Assembly (NCBI RefSeq): GCF_002161065.1
Contig: NZ_NFLV01000004.1
Span: 62,001-126,000 of the forward strand
Direction of reading: 5' to 3'
DNA length: 64,000 nt
DNA from: Eubacterium sp. An11
GTDB taxonomy: Bacteria; Bacillota; Clostridia; Lachnospirales; Lachnospiraceae
Under the pieces are notes generated by a model. It did no database searches and was not told where the DNA came from. It was given only the letters and a program-made list of their open reading frames with translations. The first letter of the stretch is position 1. Each line of letters opens with the position of its first letter. Of the stretch, positions 16,508 to 28,026 are shown in pieces. The position numbers and the translations under genes are program-made.

Positions 16508-17377
16508 TTATTCTTTCGATACCGTATCGTATGCCTGCTTCCTTATTATGTTGCTGCTTCTGTCAAGAACCGCCGTGTACTTATCATAATCACTGAGCAG
16601 AATCCCGGTGTAAAGCATATCCACCACCGCCAGCTGGGACACCCTGGAGAAGATAGAATCCCCGTAAATAAACTGCTGTCTGCTGGTCATGAGGACAATA
16701 TCCGCATACTGTTCCAGCAGCGAATTTTCGAAATTGGTGATGGCTATGGTCCTCGCCCCCGCTTTTTTCGCGATTTTCATGGCATCCACTGTGCTCATGG
16801 AACAGCCGGAATAAGAAATGCCGATGGCCAGATCTTCCTCTGTCAGGTTGCCGGCGCTGACGTTTTGAAGATAGTAATCGGAATACGAACAGCAGTTAAA
16901 GCCCAGATACATGAGCTTTGTGACCAGGTCGCTGGCCGTACAGGCGGAATTCTCCACATAGAAAACCACGATATTTCTTGCTCTGGTGATCTCCCGCACC
17001 GCCTTTTCCAGCTGATCTGCCGACAGATTCTTCAGGGTATCCTTTAACTGTTCTATGGCAGTTCCGACAAGCTTAGCCGGAAGTTCCGCGATGGTATCCT
17101 CCTGGGAGACAGAAGAACCAAAGAGAAAATACCCATTTTCTTTTCCTCTCTCATCCTTCACCAGCTCATACCGGAAATCCTTAAAGCCCTGATATCCAAG
17201 GGCTCTGATAAACCGCAGAACTGTCGGCTGACTGACTCCTGCTCCGTCCGCGAACTGCTCCAGGGTCAGCTCCCGTCCCTCTCCCTGAAAATGCAGCAGA
17301 AAATCCGCCGCCTTTTTCTCGGACTTTCTCAAAGAAGAATATTTTTCTCTGATGATAAATTCCAGTTCCTCATTCAT
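16508..17377 (-). CDS. MurR/RpiR family transcriptional regulator
   Basis: A 289-residue regulator with an N-terminal HTH_6 domain (LTLEQFADGAGVSQPTVLRFIRALGY at about residues 35-60) and a C-terminal SIS sugar-isomerase fold (IVVFYVENSACTASDLVTKL, IGISYSGCSMSTVDA). SIS domains usually sense phosphorylated sugars; here the neighbouring AEP operon suggests a phosphonate-pathway ligand such as AEP or phosphonoacetaldehyde. AGGAGG precedes the chosen ATG at 17377. It lies immediately upstream of the AEP genes but has its own terminator. Confidence 0.9.
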   Translation of the reverse strand: MNEELEFIIREKYSSLRKSEKKAADFLLHFQGEGRELTLEQFADGAGVSQPTVLRFIRALGYQGFKDFRYELVKDERGKENGYFLFGSSVSQEDTIAELPAKLVGTAIEQLKDTLKNLSADQLEKAVREITRARNIVVFYVENSACTASDLVTKLMYLGFNCCSYSDYYLQNVSAGNLTEEDLAIGISYSGCSMSTVDAMKIAKKAGARTIAITNFENSLLEQYADIVLMTSRQQFIYGDSIFSRVSQLAVVDMLYTGILLSDYDKYTAVLDRSSNIIRKQAYDTVSKE

Positions 17378-17445
17378 GGATCGTCCTCCTGATTTACCCA
17401 TAGTGTATTTTGCGCGCCTGTCTCTCACCGGCGCATTTGATTTTT

Positions 17446-17496
17446 TGTAGTTTTTCTACATTTTCTCCGATCTGTGAGAATTGTAGTTCTTCTACA
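17446..17496. promoter_or_regulatory. Two copies of a TGTAG-N5-CTACA palindrome upstream of the RpiR gene
   Basis: TGTAG-TTTTT-CTACA (17446-17460) and TGTAG-TTCTT-CTACA (17482-17496) are spaced 36 bases start to start. A related ATGTTTTCTACAT lies at 16397-16409 upstream of the AEP operon. These are probable RpiR-regulator operators for autoregulation and AEP control. The remainder of the 17378-17716 gap holds only AT-rich sequence and the kinase terminator. Confidence 0.6.
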
Positions 17497-17579
17497 AAAT
17501 TTTGAAATGTCTTTTGATATATTGTTTTTCCCATTTTTATTTTTTTCGAAAAAAGGAAAGAGTATCCGGACAGATTCCT

Positions 17580-17632
17580 TCCATAAAAGAAGGGCTGCTC
17601 CATAAAAGAAATATTCTTTATGAAACAGCCCT
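17580..17632 (-). terminator. Terminator of the FGGY kinase operon
   Basis: AGGGCTG with CAGCCCT, extended by TTTCATAAA/TTTATGGAG, forms a long stem followed on the minus strand by TCTTTTAT. It lies 85 bases past the kinase stop. Confidence 0.8.
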
Positions 17633-17716
17633 CCGCCAGCGCATATTTTGTCAGAAAACTCTCCTGTTCACACATGCGCTGTCTGTATGAGACGCAATGC
17701 CAGGCGTCACAGTCCC

Positions 17717-19267
17717 TTATTTATTGTTATGATCTACAGTTTTATGTACGATATCACGCATCTGAGGCCATGTTTCCATGTAACGCTCCATGTAGAACTG
17801 ATATTCTTTGTGTGCTTCCATATCCGGAATATACTCTTTGTCCACACGGATCATGCTGTCAGCAGCATCTGCAAAGGACGGATATATGCCGATACCCTTT
17901 GCGGCAATGATACAGTCACCCAGACAGCCTGCACTCTGGTTCTCTACGGTTGTGTACATCGGTACGCCGATGATATCTGCATGCATCTGCATCCAGAAAT
18001 CAGACTGAGCCAGACCACCGCAGGCATAGATTTCTTTGACATCGTATCCGGCCTCTTTCATGCTGACGATACAATGGTTTGCACCGTAGGCAACACCTTC
18101 ATAGATGGCTCTTGCCAGATGTGCTGTGGAGGTACCGATGGAAAGTCCCCAGAACATTCCACGGGCCTTGGAATCAGAATACGGTGCACGGTTACCCTGG
18201 AAGTAGTCCATCATAACAAGGCCGTCACAGCCGATCGGCACGGTTTTAGCCTTTTCTGTGATGTAATCATAAATGTTCATATCTTTATTCATGGCTTCCT
18301 GTGCCCAGGTACCAGGAAGAAGATTATTTCTGAACCAGGTTAAGATCGATCCGGCTGCGGTCTGTCCGCCTTCCAGAAGGCTGGTTCCCTCATACATACA
18401 GTTCGGATAGGTTCCGTTTACACCGTTTACATGGAAGTCTTCTTCAGAAAGACCCAGCAGACAGGTGGAAGTTCCACCGATCAGAGTCATACCGTTTGGT
18501 CTTACGCCACCGACACCAAACATACATGCGTTACAGTCCGCAGTACCTTCCACAACGACCGTCTTGGTGCTGAGACCAAAAATCTGCGCTGCCTCACGGC
18601 TGACGTTTCCGATGATCTCTCCGACTCTGTACATATCTTTCGGGAACTTGTCAACTACATCATCAAGACCAACCGCATTATAGAAATCGATCGGATATCC
18701 GCCGTTCTTGTCATCATAGTTCCAGCGGAATGCGGCGATGGACATACATACGCTCTTCTTTCCGGTGAGCTTCCAGTTTAACCAGTCCTCAAACTCCATG
18801 ATGGTCTTGGTCTTTGCCCAGTTTTCCGGCTCATGTTTCTTCACCCACATACACTTCGGCACCATAGTGTCGGCACGGAAGCTTGGTTTATAGAATCTGG
18901 TTGCCTCATAATCGTCACGAATCTCATCGATAAATGAAGCTTCTTCTGTGGCACGAACGTCCATCCAGAGGATTGGCGGGCGGACAGATTCATCATCTTC
19001 ACCCAGGTAAACCAGAGTGTTGGTCGTGGCGTCACAGGTGATGGCTGCGATATTATCCGGTCCGATACCTGCCTTTTTGATACATTCCGGAATCGCTTTT
19101 GTGAGCGCTGCCCACCAGCCTTTGTCGTCCTGCTCTGCCCATCCGTTCTTCGGATATGTGGTCGCGTACTCTTCAATATGATATGCGCGGTTCTGTCCGC
19201 GGAAATCATAAAGCGCCACTCTCACACTGCCCGTACCTGCGTCAATACCCATTAAATATTCTGCCAT
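17717..19267 (-). CDS. FGGY-family carbohydrate kinase
   Basis: A 516-residue sugar or polyol kinase of the FGGY family. The phosphate-1 motif is MGIDAGTGSVRVALYD; the adenosine and phosphate-2 region is LIGGTSTCLLG; the C-terminal ATP motif is EIYACGGLAQSDFW. ILWMDVRA and the catalytic Asp in LLEGGQTAAGSIL-type context fit a ribulokinase-like group. The substrate cannot be read from sequence; ketopentoses or tetritols/pentitols are plausible because RpiB and an AraM-like dehydrogenase precede it. It is the last gene of a SorC-led operon, after an internal hairpin. Confidence 0.88.
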   Translation of the reverse strand: MAEYLMGIDAGTGSVRVALYDFRGQNRAYHIEEYATTYPKNGWAEQDDKGWWAALTKAIPECIKKAGIGPDNIAAITCDATTNTLVYLGEDDESVRPPILWMDVRATEEASFIDEIRDDYEATRFYKPSFRADTMVPKCMWVKKHEPENWAKTKTIMEFEDWLNWKLTGKKSVCMSIAAFRWNYDDKNGGYPIDFYNAVGLDDVVDKFPKDMYRVGEIIGNVSREAAQIFGLSTKTVVVEGTADCNACMFGVGGVRPNGMTLIGGTSTCLLGLSEEDFHVNGVNGTYPNCMYEGTSLLEGGQTAAGSILTWFRNNLLPGTWAQEAMNKDMNIYDYITEKAKTVPIGCDGLVMMDYFQGNRAPYSDSKARGMFWGLSIGTSTAHLARAIYEGVAYGANHCIVSMKEAGYDVKEIYACGGLAQSDFWMQMHADIIGVPMYTTVENQSAGCLGDCIIAAKGIGIYPSFADAADSMIRVDKEYIPDMEAHKEYQFYMERYMETWPQMRDIVHKTVDHNNK

Positions 19268-19294
19268 AGTTAAACTCCCTTCTCCTGAATTTGC

Positions 19295-19318
19295 GAAAAG
19301 GCCTGTCTCCTCAGGCCT
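19295..19318 (-). terminator. Intercistronic hairpin between rpiB and the kinase
   Basis: AGGCCTG and CAGGCCT form a 7-base-pair stem followed on the minus strand by TTTTCGC. It is a weak or partial terminator that could lower kinase expression. Confidence 0.45.
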
Positions 19319-19338
19319 CTCTTTTTCTTATAAAGCCT

Positions 19339-19779
19339 TTACTGTTCTTCGTTTTCAAAATCAATGATTCTCTGTACTTTGTCTTTGGACCGGCAGTTCG
19401 GATCATAAGTACAGGAAAGATATTCTTTTACCAGACATTTTGCCAGCTCGATGCCAATCACCTGTGCCCCCATGGTGATAATGTTGGCATGATTGGAAAG
19501 CTCTGCTCTCTGTGCCTGATAAACATCATGAATACATGCGGCGTAAGCGCCTTTTACTTTGTTGGCGGCAATGGAAACACCAATACCTGTTCCGCATACC
19601 ACAATACCCCTGTCATATTCTCCTGCAGCTACTGCTTTCGCGCATTTGATCGCAACATTGGCGTAAATCGGGTCGTCGCTGCCAAAATCGGCAACTTCAT
19701 GTCCCAGCCCTTTTACATATTCCATCAGCTGTAATTTAAAATCTGTTGCGTTAGGGTCACATCCAAATACAATTTTCAT
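19339..19779 (-). CDS. rpiB: RpiB/LacAB family sugar-phosphate isomerase
   Basis: A 146-residue aldose-ketose isomerase of the RpiB/LacA/LacB family. The N-terminal MKIVFGCDPNATDFK and the catalytic Cys loop VVCGTGIGVSIAANK are diagnostic, and HANIITMGAQVIG completes the site. RpiB classically interconverts ribose and ribulose 5-phosphates. The same fold serves tetrose phosphates in erythritol pathways (EryI), so the substrate here is open. It lies inside the AraM/AraL/FGGY operon. Confidence 0.9.
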   Translation of the reverse strand: MKIVFGCDPNATDFKLQLMEYVKGLGHEVADFGSDDPIYANVAIKCAKAVAAGEYDRGIVVCGTGIGVSIAANKVKGAYAACIHDVYQAQRAELSNHANIITMGAQVIGIELAKCLVKEYLSCTYDPNCRSKDKVQRIIDFENEEQ

Positions 19780-19818
19780 TGTGTCTTCTCCTTTCTTTTA
19801 ACGGGTAAGCCCCGGAAC

Positions 19819-19867
19819 ATCACCAAAGGCTCCATATAGCTATAAGTATACCACAACCTTTGGTGAT
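19819..19867. repeat. 11-bp inverted repeat between the HAD phosphatase gene and rpiB
   Basis: ATCACCAAAGG and CCTTTGGTGAT are perfect complements separated by 27 bases. The spacer carries an extended -10-like TGGTATACT on the minus strand. No T run follows, so it is either a stability hairpin or a regulated internal promoter. Confidence 0.6.
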
Positions 19868-19879
19868 TTTGTACAATAA

Positions 19880-20674
19880 TTATAAGTATTTTCTCATTTC
19901 TTTGAGCGAATCGTAAATACAAGTCGGTTCCACATCGGATTCTGCCACCGTCTGCATATCGGCCTCCCCGGTAAGTACCAGAAATCCTTTGGCGCCGTTG
20001 TTGACACCGGTAGCCACATCCGTGTACAGACGGTCACCCACAAAGGCCATCTCCTCTGCCTTATATCCGGTGATCTCTGATACCATATCCACTGTCTCTT
20101 TCCATGGCTTGCCCAGAAAACGAGGTTTCACTCCGGTGGAATCGGTGATCAGGCTGCACATGGCGCCGCAGTCCGGCATAAATCCATACTCTGTCGGGCA
20201 GTTGGTATCCATATGAGTGGCGATGAACGGCACGCCGTTTCTCACATAGTGGCAGATACGATCCAGCTTCTCATAGGTGAGTGTGGTATCAAAACTCTGC
20301 ACTGCCACATCAGGATCTTCTTTTACAAGATTGATGCCCTTCTCTTTCCAGTTCTCTTCCAGGACCGGCGTACCATTTAAGTACACTCTTGCTCCCGGAT
20401 AGTTTACCTTCAGGTATTCCGCACAGACATCTCCGGCGGTGACAACCTTGCTCTCATCCACATCAAGTCCCAGCTTATGAAGCTTTTCCACGTAAACCGA
20501 CGGCACCCGGGAAGCGTTGTTGGTAAAAAAGATAAAATCCCGGTCCTCAGACTGTTCCACATCGTGAATAAAATCCAATGCTCCGTCAATGAGCTGGTCC
20601 CCCAGATATACGGTGCCGTCCATATCGAGGACGAATAACTTCACACCGTTAAGCGCTTCTTCTTTTTTCAGCAT
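19880..20674 (-). CDS. HAD-IIA (NagD/AraL-like) sugar phosphatase
   Basis: A 264-residue HAD phosphatase with a C2 cap. Motif I is FVLDMDGTVYLGD, motif II is IFFTNNASR, and motif IV is FVGDRLYTDVATG, the pattern of NagD, AraL and p-nitrophenyl phosphatases. AraL in Bacillus is a promiscuous sugar-phosphate phosphatase that removes toxic intermediates, and it sits next to AraM just as this gene sits next to an AraM-like gene. It starts 36 bases after that gene's stop. Confidence 0.88.
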   Translation of the reverse strand: MLKKEEALNGVKLFVLDMDGTVYLGDQLIDGALDFIHDVEQSEDRDFIFFTNNASRVPSVYVEKLHKLGLDVDESKVVTAGDVCAEYLKVNYPGARVYLNGTPVLEENWKEKGINLVKEDPDVAVQSFDTTLTYEKLDRICHYVRNGVPFIATHMDTNCPTEYGFMPDCGAMCSLITDSTGVKPRFLGKPWKETVDMVSEITGYKAEEMAFVGDRLYTDVATGVNNGAKGFLVLTGEADMQTVAESDVEPTCIYDSLKEMRKYL

Positions 20675-20710
20675 ACATGTACCTCTTATTTCTTCTATGA
20701 TTATAGATAA

Positions 20711-21889
20711 TTATCCGTAAATCTCTTTGGTGATCTTCTCTGCAATCTCTTCCAGACGGCCATTGTCCTTCGCGAACTGCATAACTGAGTATCTCGGACG
20801 TACCGTATAGCCCTTTAACAGACTCTGACGGAACAGCTCTCTGTCGATACCGATCTCCTTCGGGCTGGTCGGAGCTCCGCCTTTTTCCAGCAGCGCTTTG
20901 ATCTCATCGGCGGAAGGACAAAGTTCTTTGGTTCCCTCCGGAAGGATATCAGCAAGTTCTTCGAAGAAACGGGCGATGACAGGAGTAGCCACGCCAACCT
21001 GAATACCGTGGTGGTTCGGATTTAAACCGCGGGCAATATAGTCCATCTCCCAGAAATGGGACAGCATATGTTCTGCTCCTGAAGCCGGACGGGAAATGTT
21101 GACCAGAGCCATGGCAACGCCGGTCAGCGTCAGGGCCTCCAGCAGAGCTCCCAGAGAGTCGGCATTTCTGGTCTTTAAGCCTTCTGCCTTGTCAAAACAT
21201 TTATCCAGTGCTCTCTGCACCAGAGTCACACAGGTATCACAGCGGTAATCGCCGTTGGCCTTCACTGCCAGATCCCAGTCCGCGATGGCTGTGATCTTTC
21301 CGATCACATCGCCGTATCCTGCCTGGATCAGATCCTGCGGTGCGGTCTGTAAAATATCGGTATCACCGATCAGTCCATAGGTCAGATGTGCCTGTGGAGA
21401 ATACTTATATCCGTGGGAAATGATCGGAGCGCCGTCTGCCACATAACCGTCCATGGATGGAGCGGTTGCCACGATAATATACGGAAGTCCGGTACGGGAA
21501 GTGACAAACTTCACAGAGTCATTGATGACACCGGAACCTACAGCAACCATCAGCTTCACATCCAGATCCTGCTCCTGGAGAATTCTTCCCAGCGTCTTCT
21601 CATCCGGAATCAAAATATCATCGCCGGTATCAAAAAGAAGTTCTTTTACATTGAATCCATCTGCTTTCAGCAGTTCCACAGCCTTCTTGCCGGCCACCTT
21701 GTAAGTATGATTATCAAATACGACCAAAACTTTTCCGTCTTTAAACGGAGCAGCCATCTTCGGCAGTTCTTCGATGGCGCCTTTGCGGATCTCCATGGCG
21801 TGTACACTGAAGTTGTGATGGCGTCCGCAGGAACAATCAAACTCTGTCTGTGGCATCTCGTTAATACTCATGTTAAGGATCTCATTCAT
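20711..21889 (-). CDS. sn-Glycerol-1-phosphate dehydrogenase family protein (AraM/EgsA-like)
   Basis: A 392-residue iron-type dehydrogenase. The dinucleotide site is seen in VAVGSGVINDSVKF and IVATAPSMDGYVADGAP. Metal ligands are the Asp of GYGDVIGK and the His residues of SGAEHMLSHFWE and NPNHHGIQVG. AraM reduces dihydroxyacetone phosphate to sn-glycerol 1-phosphate; archaeal homologues make membrane lipids. Here the operon contains sugar enzymes rather than lipid genes, so oxidation of a phosphorylated polyol is a possible alternative. A cysteine pair near the N-terminus (DCSCGRHH) is a common family lead-in. Confidence 0.88.
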   Translation of the reverse strand: MNEILNMSINEMPQTEFDCSCGRHHNFSVHAMEIRKGAIEELPKMAAPFKDGKVLVVFDNHTYKVAGKKAVELLKADGFNVKELLFDTGDDILIPDEKTLGRILQEQDLDVKLMVAVGSGVINDSVKFVTSRTGLPYIIVATAPSMDGYVADGAPIISHGYKYSPQAHLTYGLIGDTDILQTAPQDLIQAGYGDVIGKITAIADWDLAVKANGDYRCDTCVTLVQRALDKCFDKAEGLKTRNADSLGALLEALTLTGVAMALVNISRPASGAEHMLSHFWEMDYIARGLNPNHHGIQVGVATPVIARFFEELADILPEGTKELCPSADEIKALLEKGGAPTSPKEIGIDRELFRQSLLKGYTVRPRYSVMQFAKDNGRLEEIAEKITKEIYG

Positions 21890-21914
21890 AATAGTTGCCC
21901 CCTTGAATAAAAAA

Positions 21915-22865
21915 TTATGGTTCGACAGCCAGCGCCTGCGCGCACTGAATGTCGGTAATCAATATGTTAATGTAATGTCCCCTGACAGCACCCAGCACAG
22001 CGGAAAACTTCTCCATGCCTCCGGCTATGCCGATGGAATATGGAATATCCCGAAGCTTATGTATGTCAATGCCGATTACATTATTATCTTTTTCAAACCG
22101 GGAAGTATCTCCCTCTCTGTCATAAAACTGCATGCAGATGTCTCCGACCGCATCCCTCTCCCGGAGAGATTCTATCTCATTCTCTTTAAAATAACCGGTC
22201 GCCATGATGGATGAATTCACATAAGGACATCCGATGCCGATGATCGCCATATCAAGATTCCTGGTCATCCGAAGCGCCTCCGCCAGACTCTCCTCTTTCA
22301 TAAACTGTTCCCGGATCTTCGCCCCCGACACTCTGGCCGGCGCGTGAAGGGGAACAAATCTTCCGTCATAAATGTAAGCGAGTGTCTCTGCCAGATTATT
22401 GGCATGAAGATCCATCCGAAGCTGTCCCATACCTCCTATGAGGGGAACAAAGGTGACATCTTCCGCCTCAGGATGATTGATGCCTGCAACCACCTCATAG
22501 AGAGTGGAACCCATGGAAAGCCCCACGATACTGCCGTCTTTGATCGTTCTCTCCAGATACTGTCCGGCAGCCTTCCCCAGCAATTCCTTCTGCAGGTCCG
22601 GCTCCGGAGAGGAATCCACGATCAGCACCTCCCGCAGACCGTACTTCTCTTCCAGCTGTCTCTCCATCTCCCAGTACTTGATCAGATCCAGATTGGAAAC
22701 GGAAATCTGTACGACTCCCTTCTCCCTGGCTGAGGAAAGCAGACGGGAAACTGTAGGTCTTGAAAGACTGAGCATACCGGCAATCTGCTGCTGACTGATA
22801 TCCTGATTATAATATAGATCACAGACCTTAGTCATCAGACGCACATCATCTACTATCTTTCTCAT
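21915..22865 (-). CDS. SorC/DeoR-type sugar-binding transcriptional regulator
   Basis: A 316-residue SorC-family regulator. The N-terminal helix-turn-helix is DISQQQIAGMLSLSRPTVSRLL (residues about 22-43). The C-terminal sugar-phosphate-binding domain has the GLSMGSTLYEVV phosphate loop and ends with SIGIAGGMEKFSAVLGAVRG. It is first in the operon, 25 bases before the AraM-like gene, so it probably controls its own operon in response to a phosphorylated sugar. Confidence 0.92.
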   Translation of the reverse strand: MRKIVDDVRLMTKVCDLYYNQDISQQQIAGMLSLSRPTVSRLLSSAREKGVVQISVSNLDLIKYWEMERQLEEKYGLREVLIVDSSPEPDLQKELLGKAAGQYLERTIKDGSIVGLSMGSTLYEVVAGINHPEAEDVTFVPLIGGMGQLRMDLHANNLAETLAYIYDGRFVPLHAPARVSGAKIREQFMKEESLAEALRMTRNLDMAIIGIGCPYVNSSIMATGYFKENEIESLRERDAVGDICMQFYDREGDTSRFEKDNNVIGIDIHKLRDIPYSIGIAGGMEKFSAVLGAVRGHYINILITDIQCAQALAVEP

Positions 22866-22888
22866 ACTCCCCGCCCTCCTTTGTTCTG

Positions 22889-22917
22889 ATTATACGGCAG
22901 CCAAAAGCCGATGTCAA
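22889..22917 (-). promoter_or_regulatory. Consensus promoter of the SorC-led operon
   Basis: TTGACA and TATAAT, both perfect, are 17 bases apart on the minus strand. The spacer contains CGGCTTTTGGCTGCCG, a partial dyad suited to a repressor. A-tract-rich DNA lies upstream. Confidence 0.85.
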
Positions 22918-23084
22918 CAAAAACAGAAAATTATTTTATCATTTTTTCAATATTTGTGTTTTTATCTCAATTTTAACCGATTTTTTTATTTTTATTTTTT
23001 CAAATGTAAAAATATATTTTATTTTCGTCTTATCATGGCCATCTTTATCCCATGAAGATCCCGGCGAAATGAGCTGTCTGTAAT

Positions 23085-23135
23085 AAAAGAAAAAAAGACC
23101 CTGATAACAGGATCTTTCTCCTGTTATCAGGGTCT
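23085..23135 (-). terminator. Terminator of the ATP synthase operon
   Basis: AGACCCTGATAACAGGA pairs perfectly with TCCTGTTATCAGGGTCT, a 17-base-pair stem, and is followed on the minus strand by a T-rich tract. Confidence 0.95.
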
Positions 23136-23150
23136 GCTTCTGATATCAGA

Positions 23151-23567
23151 TCAACTGTGGAATCGTTTTGCCACCTTCAGTCTGGACATGGCACGGGAAA
23201 GGGAAGCACTGCTTCTGTAGTATTCCTGGATGCTCTGCTTCTGCCGAAGCTGTTCCAGGGCACGTTCTTTGGCTTCCTCTGCCCGGCGGATATCGATCTC
23301 CTCCGGACTTTCGGCTGTCTCCACCAAAAGAGTGACACGGTTATTGGCAATCTGAACAAAGCCGACGCCCACAACACCGTAAATCCACTCCTCGCTGTCC
23401 TCGGGAAGGAAACGGATCTCCCCCTCATGAACAGCGATGATCATATTTTCATGATATGCCTGAATCTCCCGCTCTCCGTCTTCCTCCTGGAAGATCAGAG
23501 CCTCGCACCGGCCGGAATAAAAAAGCCGGTTTACAGACAAAATCTGCAGATAGAATGAATTAGCCAT
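23151..23567 (-). CDS. atpC: F1Fo ATP synthase epsilon subunit
   Basis: A 138-residue epsilon subunit of the F1 central stalk, which couples rotor and catalytic head and can inhibit hydrolysis. The N-terminal beta-sandwich (FYLQILSVNRLFYSGRCEALIF) and the C-terminal helical hairpin with RRAEEAKERALEQLRQ are typical. The GGAGGTG site fixes the ATG at 23567. It is the last gene of the operon. Confidence 0.96.
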   Translation of the reverse strand: MANSFYLQILSVNRLFYSGRCEALIFQEEDGEREIQAYHENMIIAVHEGEIRFLPEDSEEWIYGVVGVGFVQIANNRVTLLVETAESPEEIDIRRAEEAKERALEQLRQKQSIQEYYRSSASLSRAMSRLKVAKRFHS

Positions 23568-23588
23568 CCGGACACCTCCCAGTTTCCA

Positions 23589-25049
<1,461 letters not shown>

Positions 25050-25074
25050 TCAGATGAGAACTCCCCGCATCTGA

Positions 25075-25968
25075 TCAGCGTTTTTTCTTCTTCTGTGCCC
25101 GGACACCGCCGATCACCTCTGTGATCTCCTGGGTGATGGCTGCCTGACGCACACGATTATAGAGAACATCCAGCTCATGAAGCATATCCTTTGCGCTGGA
25201 CGTCGCCGATTCCATGGCTGTCATTCTGGCGCTCTGCTCACTGCAGTACGCCTCCACCAGGGCGCCGTATATAAATCCCACGATGTAGTTCGGCACGATC
25301 TTATCCATCACTTCGTTCGGTGACGGACGAAGCAGAAGTTCGGATACAGTGATTCCCGGCGGAAGCTCCATCTTGTAATCCGCCTTTTTCAGAGGCAGGA
25401 GCTGCATGACTTCGGCCTCCTCTTTCATTGCATTGACCTGTTTTGTAAACACAATGAAAATCTTATCCAGCTCGCCATCCAGATAATGAGACAAGATCTC
25501 ATTCCGAATGGATCTGGCCCGGTGCAGCGTAGGGTTCTGCACGGTATAACGGAATTCTTTGTAAATATCCATACCTTTCTGCTCAAAGTAATGGCGGCCC
25601 TGCTCACCCACGACCAGAAGACGGGGATCGTTATATTTCGCCATCTCTTCTTCTGCCAGGCGGATGACATTGTGATTGTAGGCACCGGCCATTCCCTTAT
25701 CGGCCGTTACCACCACAAATCCTGCCCGGGTCTCTTCGATCGGCTTTACCTTTGCGGGATTCTCAAAATATATGTCTTCCATTTCCGGAATATGACGAAG
25801 AATACGGGCCATTGTTGACTGTAATGTATAAAAATATGGTTCTGTATCTTCCAGATTTTTTTTCGCTTTTTTTAATTTGGAGGAGGAAATCATATACATG
25901 GCGTTCGTGATCTTCATGGTGTCACGAATACTTTTCATTCTCTCCTGAATCTCTTTCATATTTGCCAT
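25075..25968 (-). CDS. atpG: F1Fo ATP synthase gamma subunit
   Basis: The 297-residue rotor shaft of F1. The N-terminal helix ANMKEIQERMKSIRDTMKIT and the C-terminal helix with SARMTAMESATSSAKDM and YNRVRQAAITQEITEVIGG are the two conserved coiled-coil parts. Length is normal. The ribosome site is weak (GCGGGTG), consistent with coupling to atpA 19 bases upstream. Confidence 0.96.
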   Translation of the reverse strand: MANMKEIQERMKSIRDTMKITNAMYMISSSKLKKAKKNLEDTEPYFYTLQSTMARILRHIPEMEDIYFENPAKVKPIEETRAGFVVVTADKGMAGAYNHNVIRLAEEEMAKYNDPRLLVVGEQGRHYFEQKGMDIYKEFRYTVQNPTLHRARSIRNEILSHYLDGELDKIFIVFTKQVNAMKEEAEVMQLLPLKKADYKMELPPGITVSELLLRPSPNEVMDKIVPNYIVGFIYGALVEAYCSEQSARMTAMESATSSAKDMLHELDVLYNRVRQAAITQEITEVIGGVRAQKKKKR

Positions 25969-25987
25969 ACAAACACCCGCTTATCTT

Positions 25988-27507
<1,520 letters not shown>

Positions 27508-27511
<4 letters not shown>

Positions 27512-28026
27512 CTCACTGTTAACTTTCTTTCAAGCTGCCGGAGCCGGCCTTCATAGCTCCGGTCATATTCTGTATGTCCGACGCGGATGAGGATTCCGCC
27601 CAGCAGATCTTCCTGAACCTGAAGCGATGTCTGGATATCCTTGCCCGGATATTCCCTGTGAAGGAAATCCATGGTCTTTTCCACTTCGCTCTCTTCCGGA
27701 GATTTCGCGCAGAGAAGTTCCGCATGAATGATGTTATGCTTTTCCTCCCACAGGGAATCATATGCATCAACAATATTTAAAAGCAGGGCAGTGTCTCTGT
27801 GGTCGCATAAATACTTTAAAAAGTTCTTTATGTTCGCCGGAAACCCTGCCTCCCTGGCGATATCGTCGATGATCTGATGTTTTTTTGCAAGAGGGATCAT
27901 AGGATCTGCCAGAACTTCTGCCAGCGGCGCAGCTTCCTCAAACAGTGTACGCAGCTGGTCCACTGTCTCTTTCCCGGGCGTCAGCTCATACAAAGCCGTT
28001 GCGTAATTAATTGCCCGCTGCGTCAT
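27508..28026 (-). CDS. atpH: F1Fo ATP synthase delta subunit
   Basis: A 172-residue OSCP/delta subunit that ties the peripheral stalk to the top of F1. It opens [14 protein letters not shown] and ends with [27 protein letters not shown], both characteristic. Three clustered starts exist (GTG 28035, ATG 28032, ATG 28026); AGGTGAT favours the last. It overlaps the end of atpF by 20 bases. Confidence 0.94.
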
